Shown: positions 1 through 10,271, counted from the stretch's first letter. The stretch: DNA of 64,000 nt from Acidobacteriota bacterium (GCA_016196035.1 JACPYM010000034.1:124001-188000), one strand, 5' to 3'. Translations and numbers: made by a program. The notes: generated from the letters alone by a model not told the origin.

Positions 1-1492
1 TGTGCGCCAGCTTTTCGCTGAAGCTAAACACGTTTTGCGCCAGCCGGAAATTGGCAGTGCTTTGCGGGCCGAAGCGTTGCATGCCGCCGATGTCAATATC
101 GCCGACCGTGGCGCGCCCCGTGATGAACGGCGGCAAGTTCACGTCGGCGCGCACATTCTGCCCGATGCGCGTGCGGCTGAAACCGAAGCGCGCCGTGTTC
201 ACCGTGTTCGCATTCGCCAGCCAGGTGTGTTCGATGGTCGTGAATTGGTTGCGCGACAAAAAGGTGCGCGGGAATTGCGGATAATCGGTTGGCAAAAAGT
301 TGTCGCCGTCATCAAAGGTATGGCGCGCGAAAATCTGATGGTGCTCATTCAAGCTGTGATCTACGCGCGTCTGAAAGAAGTCTTCATCCAGCCGTTGATT
401 GAAGCCGAAAAAGTATTGCGCCAGGCCGCCGCCGATGCTCGCGCCGTTGGGCAGCGGGATCGCATCAAGATAGGGTTTGATCACCGGGCTGACCGTGACA
501 TTGCCGCTGGGCAGGATGCCTTGCCGCGCGTTCAGGTCGGGCACGAACGAGAGAATCGAGCGGCCCAGCCGTTCGCGTAGGGCTTCGTAATTGCCAAAGA
601 AGAAGGTGCGGTCTTTGACGATAGGGCCGCCGATGGCCCCACCGAACTGATTGCGTTTGAATTCGGGTTTGCCCAACGGTTGCCGGTCAAAGAAATTGCG
701 CGCGTCCAGATTGTCGTTGCGCAGGTAATGATAGAGCGCGCCGTGCAATTCGTTCGCGCCAGACTTGCTCAAGGCATTGATCTGGCCGCCGAAGTTGCGC
801 CCGAATTCGGCGGAATATGAATTCGATTCGACGCGGAATTCGCGGATGGATTCGGTGCCCAGGGCCGTACCCGCCGCGCTGCCCGCCGGGCCGCTGGTGG
901 CGTCGTTGAGCAAGGTGCCGTCCAGCAAATACACGTTTGAGCGAATGTCCTGGCCGTTGATGGTAATGCCCGACCCGTGCGCTACGACCGAGCCGCCATC
1001 ACGTTGCGGAAAGGACACCACGCCCGGTTGCAGCAAGGCCAGGTCGGTAAAGTTGCGGCCATTCAACGGCAACTCGCGGATGGCGCGTTCGCCGACCAGA
1101 AAGCTCAACTCTTGCGTTTGCGTGTTGACCAGCGGCGCGGCATCGGTGACTTCGACGGTGGTTGTACTAGCGGCGACTTGTAGGCTGAGATTGACCTCGG
1201 CAGTTTCGCCAATGGTCAGCCTGAGCTTTTTGGTTTCGGTTTTGAAGCCGGATTGTTCGACCAGAATTTCAAAACTGCCGACGCGCAGTTCCGGGAACGA
1301 ATAGCGCCCGGCGCGGTCGGTCGTCGTTGTGCGCGTCAGATTGGTTTCCAAATTGCGCGCGCTGACTTTCGCGCCGACGATGACCGCGCCCGCTTGATCT
1401 TGAACGATGCCGGTGATCGTGCCAGCGGTTTGTGCGGCCAAACTAACTGAAAAACAACACATCAGACCGGCGACCAAAAATGCTTTCGACAT
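1..1492 (-). CDS. Oar-like TonB-dependent receptor with carboxypeptidase-like N-terminal domain (C-terminus cut by window edge)
   Basis: The minus strand reads open from an ATG at 1492 to the left edge, giving at least 497 residues. A signal peptide (about residues 1-24) is followed by a carboxypeptidase regulatory-like beta-sandwich (about 25-105; contains [18 protein letters not shown]). Then comes a TonB plug region with the family-typical '[19 protein letters not shown]', and the start of a large barrel ('[19 protein letters not shown]', '[19 protein letters not shown]'). This architecture is the Oar/CarboxypepD_reg-TonB family, strongly expanded in Acidobacteriota and placed in the outer membrane. 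The substrate cannot be told; such receptors usually import glycans or other large ligands, or act in adhesion. Most of the barrel lies outside the window. Confidence 0.9.
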   Translation of the reverse strand, partial: MSKAFLVAGLMCCFSVSLAAQTAGTITGIVQDQAGAVIVGAKVSARNLETNLTRTTTTDRAGRYSFPELRVGSFEILVEQSGFKTETKKLRLTIGETAEVNLSLQVAASTTTVEVTDAAPLVNTQTQELSFLVGERAIRELPLNGRNFTDLALLQPGVVSFPQRDGGSVVAHGSGITINGQDIRSNVYLLDGTLLNDATSGPAGSAAGTALGTESIREFRVESNSYSAEFGRNFGGQINALSKSGANELHGALYHYLRNDNLDARNFFDRQPLGKPEFKRNQFGGAIGGPIVKDRTFFFGNYEALRERLGRSILSFVPDLNARQGILPSGNVTVSPVIKPYLDAIPLPNGASIGGGLAQYFFGFNQRLDEDFFQTRVDHSLNEHHQIFARHTFDDGDNFLPTDYPQFPRTFLSRNQFTTIEHTWLANANTVNTARFGFSRTRIGQNVRADVNLPPFITGRATVGDIDIGGMQRFGPQSTANFRLAQNVFSFSEKLAH

Positions 1493-1730
1493 AACTACTT
1501 TGTCCAACTCAGGGTTAATGCAAGATGTTGCGGAGATACGGCACCAGGTTGTCACGAGTCTAGGGTATGCACTGCAAAAATGAAAACGGATTGAAGGCAT
1601 GCAATGTGGTTCGCTGCCACGGCACGCTACAAAGCGAAAGACGGGGCCAAGGGCTTGGCGGTTTCCTTTGTTTCAGCGGCTGGTGCAGGGTTTTTCGGGT
1701 CAGCGCGGGCAAGCTGCTGGCCGCCAGAGC

Positions 1731-2969
1731 TTAGGTTTGAGTGCGCTTTGCCAGCTTTTCGGGATACACCCAATGCAAAAGCGGCGCGGCCATCAGGGTT
1801 GTCACGAGCGCCATCAAGACCATGATGGAAAACAGCGTGGGCGAGATGATGCCCAAATCAAGCCCGATGTTGAGAATAACCAATTCGACCATGCCGCGTG
1901 TATTGAGCAAGACCCCGACAGCGGTGGCTTCGCGCCAGGACAAGCCGGTGAACCGCGCGGCGAGCGTCGAACCGCCTAATTTGCCCGCGATAGCTGTGCC
2001 GATAATGAGGGCACAGCTGAGCCAGCGTCCGCCTGTGATCAAAAAGATGCTCGAACGCAGACCGGTCAACGCGAAGTAAAGCGGCAACAGCAACACCACA
2101 ATTAGCGCTTCAATGCGCAGCCACAACGCTTGCGACAAATCGCTTTGCCGAGGCATCACCAGGCCCGCCAGAAACGCGCCGAATAAAGCGTGGATGCCCA
2201 AGGCTTCAGTGATCCAGCCCGAAGCCAGCACCGTCAACAAGATCAGCGCCAGCATCTCGTGCGATAGCTCTTGCCGCCGCGCATAACGCGGAACGAGTTT
2301 TTGCAAGGCTGGTTTGACCACGACAAACATCAACACGACGTATCCGCCCAACACCAAGAACACAGGCCAAAGCGGCTGTGACTGGTCTGACGCGCGCACC
2401 AAGACCACGATGCCCGCCAACATGCCCCACGCGGTGGCATCGTTGATGGCCGCACAGGTAATGGCGAGCGCGCCGACCTTTGTGCGCAACAGGTCGCGCT
2501 CGGCCAGAATGCGGGCCAGCACGGGAAAGGCCGTAATGCTGATGGCCGTGCCGATGAAGAGCACAAAAGCGGTAAGATTGACGTGCGGATCAGCAAAGCG
2601 CGGGTACAGGTAACCGGCGAGCAGGCAACCCAAAACAAAGGGAACCACGATGCTGGCTTGGCTGGTGACGACTGCCACGCGTCCCAATTCACGCACCTGT
2701 TTCAAATCCAGCTCCAAACCGATCAGGAACATGAACAGTAACAGGCCTAGCTGGCTCAGTGCGCTCAAGGCAGGCAGACTGGCGGCGGGAAACAGCGCGG
2801 CGGATAGATTCGGCGCGGCCCAACCCAGCAGCGAAGGCCCCAGCAAAATGCCCGCCAACATTTCACCGATAACGCGCGGCTGATGTAGCTTGCGAAACAG
2901 CCAGCCGAGCAAGCGCGCCGCGCTGAGGATGATGGCAATCTGGGCGAGCAGCAGCTTGAAACTGAACAT
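1731..2969 (-). CDS. CPA2-family cation:proton antiporter (Na_H_Exchanger)
   Basis: A 412-residue integral membrane protein with about 12 hydrophobic segments. The N-terminal pattern 'RKLHQPRVIGEMLAGILLGP' is typical of CPA2 (KefB/NapA-like) exchangers, and an acidic helix ('TCAAINDATAWGMLAG') supplies the paired Asn-Asp expected for ion/proton exchange. There is no C-terminal RCK/TrkA-N domain, so it is a bare transport unit. The start is placed at the ATG at 2969 (MFSFKLL) because the upstream in-frame extension is arginine-rich and not membrane-like, and it runs into the inverted repeat at 3002-3081. It is the last gene of the minus-strand run from 7773. Whether it is cotranscribed past the repeat is unknown. 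The ion (Na+ or K+) is not readable from sequence. Confidence 0.85.
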   Translation of the reverse strand: MFSFKLLLAQIAIILSAARLLGWLFRKLHQPRVIGEMLAGILLGPSLLGWAAPNLSAALFPAASLPALSALSQLGLLLFMFLIGLELDLKQVRELGRVAVVTSQASIVVPFVLGCLLAGYLYPRFADPHVNLTAFVLFIGTAISITAFPVLARILAERDLLRTKVGALAITCAAINDATAWGMLAGIVVLVRASDQSQPLWPVFLVLGGYVVLMFVVVKPALQKLVPRYARRQELSHEMLALILLTVLASGWITEALGIHALFGAFLAGLVMPRQSDLSQALWLRIEALIVVLLLPLYFALTGLRSSIFLITGGRWLSCALIIGTAIAGKLGGSTLAARFTGLSWREATAVGVLLNTRGMVELVILNIGLDLGIISPTLFSIMVLMALVTTLMAAPLLHWVYPEKLAKRTQT

Positions 2970-3001
2970 CGGGGCGTAGGCTTTTAAGGAGTGGGTTTGG
3001 A

Positions 3002-3081
3002 TCAGTACCGCGACCGATAGGGAGCGTGGTCTGCATCGCTGCAAACCGGGCAATCGCGCTCCCTACCAGTCGCGATACTGA
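3002..3081. repeat. Imperfect 25-bp inverted repeat
   Basis: Arms at 3002-3026 and 3057-3081 pair at 22 of 25 positions around a 30-nt loop. It lies in the gap between the oxidoreductase stop (3088) and the antiporter start (2969). No T-run follows, so it is not a standard intrinsic terminator. It belongs to the class of long intergenic hairpins seen throughout this window. Confidence 0.8.
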
Positions 3082-3087
3082 CAAAGA

Positions 3088-4449
3088 TCAATCTCCCGCT
3101 TGTTGATGCGCCTTGGCGCGGTCGTCGAAATACTGGTACTTGGCCGAAAGCACTTCAGCGGATTCCGCAGCACGTCCGTTATTGTCAGCTTGCTCAGCTT
3201 GCGCAAGCTGCTCCCACAGTGTGGGCGGAATCTCGGCGAAATCGGCCATCGGGCCATAAACGGCATCCACGCCTTCCTTGAAGACATCGCCAATCAGCAG
3301 GCTGATGACGTTGACGCGCTCGTTCGGATACTTCTTGAGAAATTGCGAGAAGCTGAAGCCTTCGTTGTAAAAGGCATAAACGAGTTTGCGCATGGACTCA
3401 ATGCCTTTGTCCAACTTGGCTTGGAATTGACCCAAGCGCGCCGCCGAGAAATCATCGTGTTTGAAGGCGTCGTGAATCGCATCCGCCGCCAACTCCGCCA
3501 TCTTCAGCGCGAGCAGCACGCCGGACGAATAGATTGGGTCGAGGAAGCCATAAGCATCGCCGATCAGGATGAAACCATCACCGGCGTTGTGTTTTGAGCG
3601 ATAGGAGTAATCGAGGATCGAATAGATTTTGTCTACGCGCTCAGCCCCTGCGACGCGGCGGCGACAGGGTTCGCACTTCTCGACTTCCTCGTAAAAGATT
3701 TTCGCCAAATCCTGACCGCGCCCTTTCACCAGATATTCGGGGTCGGCGACAACGCCGACGCTGGTGATGTCGTTTTCGAGCGGGATATACCAGAACCAGC
3801 CGTTGCTGCCGAGTTCAGTGCGCAGTACCAGCGTCGCGCCGCCGTTGAGATCGGGTTCGCGGTGCGCGCCTTTGAAATATGAATAGAGCACAGCCTTTTT
3901 GAGTTTCGGGTCGCGTTGCCGCCAGCGGAATTTGTTCGAGAGCATAGCCTGCTGGCCCGTCGCGTCAATCACGACTTTGGCGTGGAATTGTTGCGGCTGG
4001 CCGTCGAGCAGCACTTCAACCCCGACGGCGCGCTCGCCATCGAAGAGCACTTGTTTGACGGGCGTTTGTTGATGTACGACCGCGCTCTGTTCCGCCGCGT
4101 GTTCGATCAGCATTTGATCGAAGACCGCACGCGTCACTTGCCAGGTCACGGCGCTTTCGTGGTGGTTGGCTTCAAAGAAATAGAACGGGCGCGATTCCTT
4201 GCCCGCCGGGTTGGCGAAGGCCACGCTGTATTTGTGCACGAACGGGCTGGCTTTGAGTTTGTCCAACAAGCCCATGCGCTGAAACGTCCAAAACGTGTCG
4301 GTCATCAGCGATTCACCGATGTGATGGCGTGGGAATTGTTCTTTCTCGAAAAGCACGACCGAGCGGCCTTCGCGGGCGAGAATGCTGGCGACGGTGCTGC
4401 CCGCCGGGCCGCCGCCCATTACGATTACGTCATAGGTTTTGGTGTTCAT
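3088..4449 (-). CDS. FAD-dependent halogenase-like oxidoreductase
   Basis: A 453-residue flavoprotein. The N-terminal Rossmann motif (YDVIVMGGGPAGSTVA, about 6-21) binds FAD, and 'FPRHHIGESL' follows as in flavin-dependent halogenases. The halogenase signature WxWxIP is present as WFWYIP (about 218-223). A lysine at about residue 73 ('FVHKYSVAF') sits where the catalytic lysine lies in halogenases (Lys79 of PrnA, near Lys76 of CndH). This supports a CndH/PltA-type enzyme that would need reduced FAD from a separate reductase. Related proteins are also annotated broadly as geranylgeranyl-reductase-like oxidoreductases, so halogenation is an inference. It starts 38 nt after the SnoaL-like gene and is likely cotranscribed with it. 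Confidence 0.75.
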   Translation of the reverse strand: MNTKTYDVIVMGGGPAGSTVASILAREGRSVVLFEKEQFPRHHIGESLMTDTFWTFQRMGLLDKLKASPFVHKYSVAFANPAGKESRPFYFFEANHHESAVTWQVTRAVFDQMLIEHAAEQSAVVHQQTPVKQVLFDGERAVGVEVLLDGQPQQFHAKVVIDATGQQAMLSNKFRWRQRDPKLKKAVLYSYFKGAHREPDLNGGATLVLRTELGSNGWFWYIPLENDITSVGVVADPEYLVKGRGQDLAKIFYEEVEKCEPCRRRVAGAERVDKIYSILDYSYRSKHNAGDGFILIGDAYGFLDPIYSSGVLLALKMAELAADAIHDAFKHDDFSAARLGQFQAKLDKGIESMRKLVYAFYNEGFSFSQFLKKYPNERVNVISLLIGDVFKEGVDAVYGPMADFAEIPPTLWEQLAQAEQADNNGRAAESAEVLSAKYQYFDDRAKAHQQAGD

Positions 4450-4487
4450 AGTTGGATTCGGTCTCGGTAGTAAAAAAAAACAGGCAA

Positions 4488-4874
4488 TCAAAACATCGTA
4501 TTGTCATTAGCGGACGTGGCGGGGATTACCTGCAACACGTCCCAGTGTTCGACAATCTTGCCGTTTGCGTCGAGGCGGAAAATATCAATGCCTGCCCAGT
4601 CCTGATCGCCCGGCCATTTCTGGAAACAATGTAAGACAACGTAGTCGCCTTCGGCCAGCACCCGCTTAAAATAGACGCGCTTGCCCGGATACTCTGCCGC
4701 CATCCGCGTAAAGTAAGCGATAAACGCTTCCTTCCCATCCGCTACTGCAGGGTTGTGCTGGAGGTAAACTTCTCCGGTGTATTGCTCGATGGCTTCAGCG
4801 GGCTTGCACTGATTGAACATCAAATCATAGAAAGCCATCACGGTTTGTTTGTTTTGTTCGAGCCGGTCGGACAT
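4488..4874 (-). CDS. SnoaL-like / NTF2-fold protein
   Basis: A 128-residue cone-shaped NTF2-fold protein, matching the length of SnoaL-like polyketide cyclases and predicted aldol-condensing enzymes. Family-typical stretches are '[25 protein letters not shown]' in part, '[19 protein letters not shown]' and '[10 protein letters not shown]', with the His-Asp/His residues that line the pocket. The start at 4874 (MSDRLEQ) is chosen because AGAAGGAG lies about 8 nt upstream; the longer in-frame extension is basic and unlike the family. It sits between a HemN-like radical SAM gene and a halogenase-like oxidoreductase, so a tailoring role is plausible but not shown. Confidence 0.8.
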   Translation of the reverse strand: MSDRLEQNKQTVMAFYDLMFNQCKPAEAIEQYTGEVYLQHNPAVADGKEAFIAYFTRMAAEYPGKRVYFKRVLAEGDYVVLHCFQKWPGDQDWAGIDIFRLDANGKIVEHWDVLQVIPATSANDNTMF

Positions 4875-5011
4875 TTGAAGTGCTCCTTCTGCCAAAAGTT
4901 TTTGCGTCTCGCGGTCGCTGCGTGCCCGGCGCGCTGGCGACTTACTCGCACGCAGCATTTCATACGGCCTTGCCATTACAGAAACCTTCCCGAACAACCC
5001 AATGAAGGTGC

Positions 5012-6334
5012 TTACGCGTACCGCACCGCCTTCAACTCCGGCTCAAAAAACTCCGGCAGCAAATGGTCAATCTGCTGCAAACCCACGCGGGTGAGTTCAA
5101 TCCTCTCGTGTTGGCCGTTATGACGTTGCAACATATTCTGCCGGCTCAGTTGCTCATACACGGGTTGAAATTCCTGCCAGACATCCACATTGAATTTGCT
5201 ACGGAAATAGCTTGTGTCGAGCGCCCCGGTTTTGAGCAGCAGGATCATCTCCCGAATCAGTTTCTGCTTCGGCGTCAGCCGCAAGGCGCGCCACAAAGGC
5301 AATTCGCCGTTTTCCAAGCCGCGCAAATAATCTTCATACCGCGGCGCGTTCTGAAAGTGCACGCCGTCGAAATGTGAGAACGACGAAACGCCCAGGCCGA
5401 TCATATCGCCGCCGTGCCAGAGGTTGTCGGTGTAAATAAAGCGCGTCGGCTTTTTCGTGGTCGCCAATGTATACGCGCTCGCCGCGCGGTAGCCCCGCGC
5501 TTGAAATTGCTCGAAGGCATAATCAATCCAACGCCGTTTGGTCGGCCAATCGGCAATCGGTGAATCAAGACCCTTCTCGATCATGTCTTTTGAGATGACG
5601 GTGTTGTAGGGCAGTTCCATCTGATAGATCGTGACCGAATCGGGTTCCAGTTCCAGCGCGCGCCGCACGGTTTCGTGCCAGAGCGCCTCCGATTCGCCCA
5701 TCATCCCGGCGATCAGGTCAATGTTGATTTGCGGGAAGTCCACTGTGCGCGCCCATTCATACGCTTGATAAACTTCGGCGGAAAGATGCGCGCGGCCATT
5801 GGCGGCCAGGATGTCGTCATTGAAATGCTCTACGCCGAGGCTCAAGCGCGTGACGCCGATTGCTTTCAGCGTTTCCAGCTTCGCTTTGCGCAAGGTGCCG
5901 GGTTCGCATTCAAACGTGACTTCTTCGGCTTGCGCCCAACTGACGTGGCGATTGAGGCCTTCGACCAAGTAGTGCAATTGACGTTCGCTCAGGTAAGACG
6001 GCGTGCCGCCGCCGAAATAGGCGAGGCGCAAGGGCCGCCCCTGCAACGCGGGCATGCGACTGTAAATCTCGTTCTCTTTGATGACGGCATTGAGATACGC
6101 CTCAATCTCAGTGGCGTTTTTATCGGTGTAGACTTTGAAGTAGCAAAACTTGCAACGCTTGCGGCAAAACGGAATGTGCAGGTACAGACCGAGCGGCTGA
6201 TCGGGGCGCGCGGGTTGTTCCAGCGCCGCCAGCGCGTCGGGAATGTTTTCCGGTTTCCACTGCGAAAACGGCGGATAGTTGGAGACAAAGTAATTGCCGA
6301 CTTCGGTTTTGTTCTGCGAGGTCTCTAGCTGCAT
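5012..6334 (-). CDS. HemN/HemW-like radical SAM enzyme
   Basis: A 440-residue protein of the coproporphyrinogen III oxidase-like radical SAM family. The cluster motif [10 protein letters not shown] (CX3CX2C, then an aromatic residue as in HemN relatives) lies near residue 60, followed by the SAM-binding glycine motif '[13 protein letters not shown]' and a C-terminal HemN-type domain. In place of the HemW haem-binding HNxxYW there is '[14 protein letters not shown]', which argues against plain HemN or HemW. HemN-like enzymes of this type include class C methyltransferases and cyclopropanases of natural-product pathways. The ATG at 6334 is preferred over the one at 6340 because GAGG then has suitable spacing. 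Neighbours (ligase, SnoaL, halogenase-like) suggest a biosynthetic role. Confidence 0.85.
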   Translation of the reverse strand: MQLETSQNKTEVGNYFVSNYPPFSQWKPENIPDALAALEQPARPDQPLGLYLHIPFCRKRCKFCYFKVYTDKNATEIEAYLNAVIKENEIYSRMPALQGRPLRLAYFGGGTPSYLSERQLHYLVEGLNRHVSWAQAEEVTFECEPGTLRKAKLETLKAIGVTRLSLGVEHFNDDILAANGRAHLSAEVYQAYEWARTVDFPQINIDLIAGMMGESEALWHETVRRALELEPDSVTIYQMELPYNTVISKDMIEKGLDSPIADWPTKRRWIDYAFEQFQARGYRAASAYTLATTKKPTRFIYTDNLWHGGDMIGLGVSSFSHFDGVHFQNAPRYEDYLRGLENGELPLWRALRLTPKQKLIREMILLLKTGALDTSYFRSKFNVDVWQEFQPVYEQLSRQNMLQRHNGQHERIELTRVGLQQIDHLLPEFFEPELKAVRYA

Positions 6335-6471
6335 GTACATCCTCGGCGCCACGCTAGGCGCGTGCCTGACTCCCGAATGTTCCGGGTAACGTGATTGAAT
6401 TTGTGCTCGCGTGATGGAATGCGGCGGATTGTAGATGCTTGCGCGCGCATTGCCAACTCCCCCGCGCCGCC

Positions 6472-7773
6472 TCACTCGGCGATCCGCTTAAACCGCCGCG
6501 CTTTGAATTCATAACGCGGCAGGCTGAGCGCTGCGGCTTGCTCGACATTGACGCGGATGTTGAGTTGCGTCCGAAAGGCCGTGCGAATGGCGCGTTCGAC
6601 TTCGGCAAAGGCCAACGCGCCAGTCGTCTCGACCTTCAGCAAAAGATCATCCATCTCTTCAACGCGGCGGATCTCGACTTCGTATTCGACGACGGACGGC
6701 AGCGCCTTGAGCAAGTTATCAATCGCCGCTGGATAAACATTGACGCCGCGCACGCTCAGCATGTCGTCCGCGCGCCCCAGCACGCCGCCTTTGATGCGCG
6801 CCAGTGTTCGTCCACACGCGCATGGTTCGGTCGTCAGTTCCACCAAATCGCCAGTGCGATAGCGCAGCACCGGCATGCCGGGCCGACTCAAGGTCGTGAT
6901 CACCAATTCGCCGCGCACGCCTTCCGCCACCGGCTCGGCGGTTTGCGGATCAATCACCTCAAAGATGAATTCCAGTTCGTTGAGGTGCATCGCGCCATCT
7001 TCCGCCTGACAATCAAAGGCCCACGCGCCGACTTCGGTCGCGCCCGCGTGATCGAAGCAAGGCGCGCCCCAGGCCGCTTCAATACGCCGTTTGACGTTGG
7101 GCACGCTCGCGCCGGGTTCGCCCGCGTGGATCGTCAGGCGTATGTCGCTGGCGTGCAGGTCAATGCCCACACGCGCCGCGACTTCGGCCAGATGCAAAGC
7201 ATAGGTTGGCGTGCAAACCAGCACGGTGCAGCGGTTCTCGATGATCGCGCGCAGCCGTTGTTCCGAACCCATCCCGCCGCCAGACAGCGCCAGCGCACCG
7301 ACGTAACGCGCACCATCAATGCCCGTCCAGTGGCTGATGTAGGGGCCAAACGAAAAGGCGAAAAAGACCAGGTCGGATTCGTTGACGCCCGCACCGCGAT
7401 AGACCTCGGCCCAGCAGCGCAGAAAGCTTTCCCAATCGGCTGCCGTATCGAGCCATTTCAACGAGCGCCCGGTGGTGCCAGAGGTTTGGTGCAGATAGCG
7501 ATACTCACTCAACGGATAGGTGAGCAGGCGACCGTAAGGCGGATGGGCGAGTTGTTCTTCGGCTAATTCGTTTTTGGTGGTGAAGGGGAGACGGGCCAGC
7601 CCGGCGGCATTTGTCACGGTAGCCAGCGGCAAGCCGGCAGCTTGGAACTTGTGCGCGTAAAACTGATTGGTGACCAACTCGCGCAATAAAACACGCAGCC
7701 GCTCGTCTTGCCAGGCGCGCAAGCGTGTCCGACTGGCGGCTTGTAATGCGCGCGCCTCCGCAACTGATTGCAT
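6472..7773 (-). CDS. Phenylacetate-CoA ligase-like adenylate-forming enzyme
   Basis: A 433-residue member of the PaaK branch of the ANL superfamily. The P-loop-like motif 'YLHQTSGTTGRSLKW' binds ATP, 'GATEVGAWAFDC' is the A5-type motif, 'LRYRTGDLVELTTEPCACGRTLARIKGG' in part is the A7/A8 hinge region with the CxCG pair, and the C-terminal AMP-binding domain ends 'RYEFKARRFKRI'. It is expected to activate an aromatic or other carboxylic acid as an acyl-adenylate and pass it to CoA or a carrier. No phenylacetate-degradation genes are nearby, so catabolic PaaK is unlikely. The ATG at 7773 has AGGA at good spacing; the adjacent ATG at 7776 is an alternative. First gene of the minus-strand run. 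Confidence 0.85.
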   Translation of the reverse strand: MQSVAEARALQAASRTRLRAWQDERLRVLLRELVTNQFYAHKFQAAGLPLATVTNAAGLARLPFTTKNELAEEQLAHPPYGRLLTYPLSEYRYLHQTSGTTGRSLKWLDTAADWESFLRCWAEVYRGAGVNESDLVFFAFSFGPYISHWTGIDGARYVGALALSGGGMGSEQRLRAIIENRCTVLVCTPTYALHLAEVAARVGIDLHASDIRLTIHAGEPGASVPNVKRRIEAAWGAPCFDHAGATEVGAWAFDCQAEDGAMHLNELEFIFEVIDPQTAEPVAEGVRGELVITTLSRPGMPVLRYRTGDLVELTTEPCACGRTLARIKGGVLGRADDMLSVRGVNVYPAAIDNLLKALPSVVEYEVEIRRVEEMDDLLLKVETTGALAFAEVERAIRTAFRTQLNIRVNVEQAAALSLPRYEFKARRFKRIAE

Positions 7774-7982
7774 CATTTTCCTGCTTCTCCCGCTTCTGAC
7801 TATGCAGTCTGATTTCGGTCTTTGGCTCTGTGCGGAACTGCCGCCCGTGGCAGTCTGTTTCCAGTTGATCCGCGCACCGCGAAACTTTAGCTCACATTGC
7901 AATTTTCGCAAGTGCTGTGGGATAGTACGCCGCATTTGCGGGGCTGGTTTCGCTTCAAATTACATCGCATTATCAATCGCCT

Positions 7983-8192
7983 ATGAAACAACTGTTGCTG
8001 TCTGGCGCGGTTGCCGCGCTTTATCTATTGCATCAAGACACTTGGTTCTGGCGCACGGCGCAGCCTTTCGTGTTCGGTTTCCTGCCCATCGGCATCTTCT
8101 ATCACGTCTGCTACACGCTGGCAGTGGCCGTTTTGATGGTGGTCTTGGTGCGTTATGCCTGGCCGGCGCAACTCGAACAAGATCACGATTGA
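7983..8192 (+). CDS. DUF3311 small membrane protein
   Basis: A 69-residue protein with two hydrophobic segments (about 5-20 and 27-60) and the pattern 'PFVFGFLPIGIFYHVCYT' typical of DUF3311. These proteins are very often encoded just before a sodium:solute symporter, as here (75 nt gap). They may be accessory subunits of the symporter; the function is not established. It starts divergently from the ligase gene, about 210 nt away, so both promoters should lie in that gap. Confidence 0.8.
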   Translation: MKQLLLSGAVAALYLLHQDTWFWRTAQPFVFGFLPIGIFYHVCYTLAVAVLMVVLVRYAWPAQLEQDHD

Positions 8193-8267
8193 ACCGGTCT
8201 ACAACGCCGGTCTGCAACGCCGGTCTGCAATGATTGATGCTACCAACGTAGAAGGAGTGAGCGCGTT

Positions 8268-9872
8268 TTGATTCCTGCGATCTTTGTTTTCGTCTATCTC
8301 GCCGTCGTCATCTATATCGGCATTTTCGCCTTTCGCCACGCGGGCAAAGAGGGAGCGGAAGGCTTCTTTTTGGCTAACCGCTCGCTGGGCGTTTTCGTGT
8401 TCTTGCTGTCGCTGTTCGGCACGAATATGACCGCGTTCTCAATCCTTGGCGCGTCGAGCCATGCCTTTAACAACGGCATTGTGACCTACGGGCTGATGGC
8501 TTCGTCGTCGGCATTGATTGTGCCGCTGTCTTTGTTTCTGATCGGCACGCGCGTCTGGGCGCTGGGCAAACGGCACGGCTTCATCACGCCGGTGCAAATG
8601 TTCCGCGACCGTTGGGAATGCGGCCACATCGGCACGGTGATTTTCGTCGTGCAAGCGGCGATGCTGGTGCCTTACATCATCATCGGCGTGATGGGCGGCG
8701 GCACTACGCTGAACGCCATCAGCGGCGGGCGCGTGCCGTTCTGGTTCGGCGGCGCGCTCGTGGCCCTGGTCGTGATGTCGTATGTTTTTTTTGGCGGCAT
8801 GCGCGGCACGGCTTGGGTCAATACCTTTCAGACGCTGCTGTTTCTCTGCTTCGGTATCACGGCCCTGATCGTCATTGCCAAGGGCCTCGGCGGTTTTGGT
8901 GCGGCGATTGATGCGTTGAATGCGTCGCCAGCGACCGCCACGTTGCTGACGCGCGAAAAAGTCTCGCCGCTGTATTTTTTCAGCTACACGTTCATTCCGC
9001 TGTCTTCGATCAACTTTCCGCACATCATCATCTTTTGCCTGACGGCGCAGCGTGTGCAGCATTTCAAAAAGACGGTCATTCTGTACCCGCTCTGCATGCT
9101 CGCCATCTGGTTGCCGTCGGTCTATCTGGGCGTGCTGGCCAATCGCGCGGTCGAGGTGCCCGCCATTCAGGCCAAGCTGGCAGCGCGCCAAACGCTGGCG
9201 ACGCAAGCGCAGACGTTGACGCCGGAACAGAAAACGCAGTTGCGCGCGCAAGCCGCCAGCGATGACGTGATCATCCGCTTGCTCGAATTTTATGCGCCGC
9301 TCTGGCTCGCCGGCTTGCTGGGCGCGGGGATTATGGCGGCGGTGATGGCGAGCGATTCGCAGATTCTGGCGCTCTCGACAATGTTTGCCGAAGACCTCTT
9401 CGCCTTTTACGGCGGGCGGCGGCGCTTCGGCGAGCAGGCCGAAGTGCTGACCGGACGCATTTTCGTCATTGTGCTGACGCTAATTGCGTATGCGATTGCG
9501 CTGACCTCGCCGCAATCCATTTTTGATCTGGCGGTGCAATACGCGTTTTCAGGCTATTCCGCCCTGATGCCGTTGATGATCGCGGCGCTGTTTTGGAAAG
9601 GCAGCACGAAGTGGGGCGCGCTCGCTTCGACGCTCTGGACGGCGGCGAGCGTGCTGGCCGTGGCGGCATTTCAATCAGTCGTGACGGCGCCGGGCGTGGT
9701 CTGGAAGCTGGGCAGCGTTGAAGTGTTGACGCGCACGCCCGCCGGCACAGCCGTTTTCGGCTTGCTGCCGGTCGTGCCGATGGTGCTGATCTCGGCGCTG
9801 TTGATGATCGTTGTGTCGTGGGCAACTAAGAAACCCGGCGCGACGACACTGGAGCGCTATTTCAGTGTTTGA
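8268..9872 (+). CDS. Sodium:solute symporter (SSS family)
   Basis: A 534-residue membrane protein with about 13 hydrophobic segments. The N-terminal block '[29 protein letters not shown]' in part is diagnostic of the SSS/PutP-like family. A hydrophilic, Gln/Ala-rich loop (about residues 300-335) breaks the membrane segments. The start codon is TTG at 8268 with GAAGGAG at 8251-8257; no ATG gives a complete first helix, which decides the start. The substrate cannot be read from sequence. It probably forms a unit with the DUF3311 gene upstream. Confidence 0.9.
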   Translation: MIPAIFVFVYLAVVIYIGIFAFRHAGKEGAEGFFLANRSLGVFVFLLSLFGTNMTAFSILGASSHAFNNGIVTYGLMASSSALIVPLSLFLIGTRVWALGKRHGFITPVQMFRDRWECGHIGTVIFVVQAAMLVPYIIIGVMGGGTTLNAISGGRVPFWFGGALVALVVMSYVFFGGMRGTAWVNTFQTLLFLCFGITALIVIAKGLGGFGAAIDALNASPATATLLTREKVSPLYFFSYTFIPLSSINFPHIIIFCLTAQRVQHFKKTVILYPLCMLAIWLPSVYLGVLANRAVEVPAIQAKLAARQTLATQAQTLTPEQKTQLRAQAASDDVIIRLLEFYAPLWLAGLLGAGIMAAVMASDSQILALSTMFAEDLFAFYGGRRRFGEQAEVLTGRIFVIVLTLIAYAIALTSPQSIFDLAVQYAFSGYSALMPLMIAALFWKGSTKWGALASTLWTAASVLAVAAFQSVVTAPGVVWKLGSVEVLTRTPAGTAVFGLLPVVPMVLISALLMIVVSWATKKPGATTLERYFSV

Positions 9873-9997
9873 ACGACGAGCCTGCTTGGCTCGTAGCAAC
9901 GGACGGTTGACAGGTTCGCGCGTCCGCCGTTTGCGATGGCTCAATCGAGCTACCTGAGCTTGGCACCCTCACTTGTTCATGGGCGCGTTCGGAGCAA

Positions 9998-10074
9998 GTG
10001 TTTAGAGTTCAAGCTTTAGCTTGTTTGTGCGCGTATCTGGGGCCAAGACAAGCTAAAGCTTGAACTCTAAACAC
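9998..10074. repeat. Perfect 27-bp inverted repeat
   Basis: Arms 9998-10024 and 10048-10074 are exact reverse complements around a 23-nt loop. Each arm contains an inner AAGCTTTAGCTT palindrome-like core. It follows the symporter gene by 125 nt and precedes the sigma-factor promoter. No poly-T tail is present. It may act as a strong hairpin at the 3' end of the symporter mRNA or be a dispersed palindromic repeat. The rest of the gap 9873-10197 shows no gene. Confidence 0.9.
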
Positions 10075-10222
10075 CCGCTCGTCAGTATTCTTTTCTGCCT
10101 GTGCTCCAAACTTGGTTGCTCTGATTTAGCTTACTCCCTCTCTCCTCCGCAAAACGGGCAATCCTAATTTCTCCTGTAAAAAATCTGGCCGCAGTGATTG
10201 GCGTGGCTCGCTCTGGCGTGGG

Positions 10223-10238
10223 TGCTATAATCCGCGCC
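10223..10238 (+). promoter_or_regulatory. Extended -10 promoter of the sigma factor/kinase operon
   Basis: The sequence TGCTATAATCCGCGCC contains a perfect TATAAT at 10226-10231 preceded by the extended -10 TG. No convincing -35 hexamer lies 16-18 bp upstream, as expected for an extended -10 promoter. Transcription would begin near 10238, about 34 nt before the sigma-factor start codon. The same 16-mer occurs at 22074-22089 before the MFS gene. Confidence 0.65.
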
Positions 10239-10271
10239 GTCCCTGGCTGCGCCGAATTAAAGGAATTATTG

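Noticed and set aside
6439-7566. 375-residue plus-strand ORF
   Set aside because: Antisense to the phenylacetate-CoA ligase-like gene and rich in His/Arg/Gln without a family.
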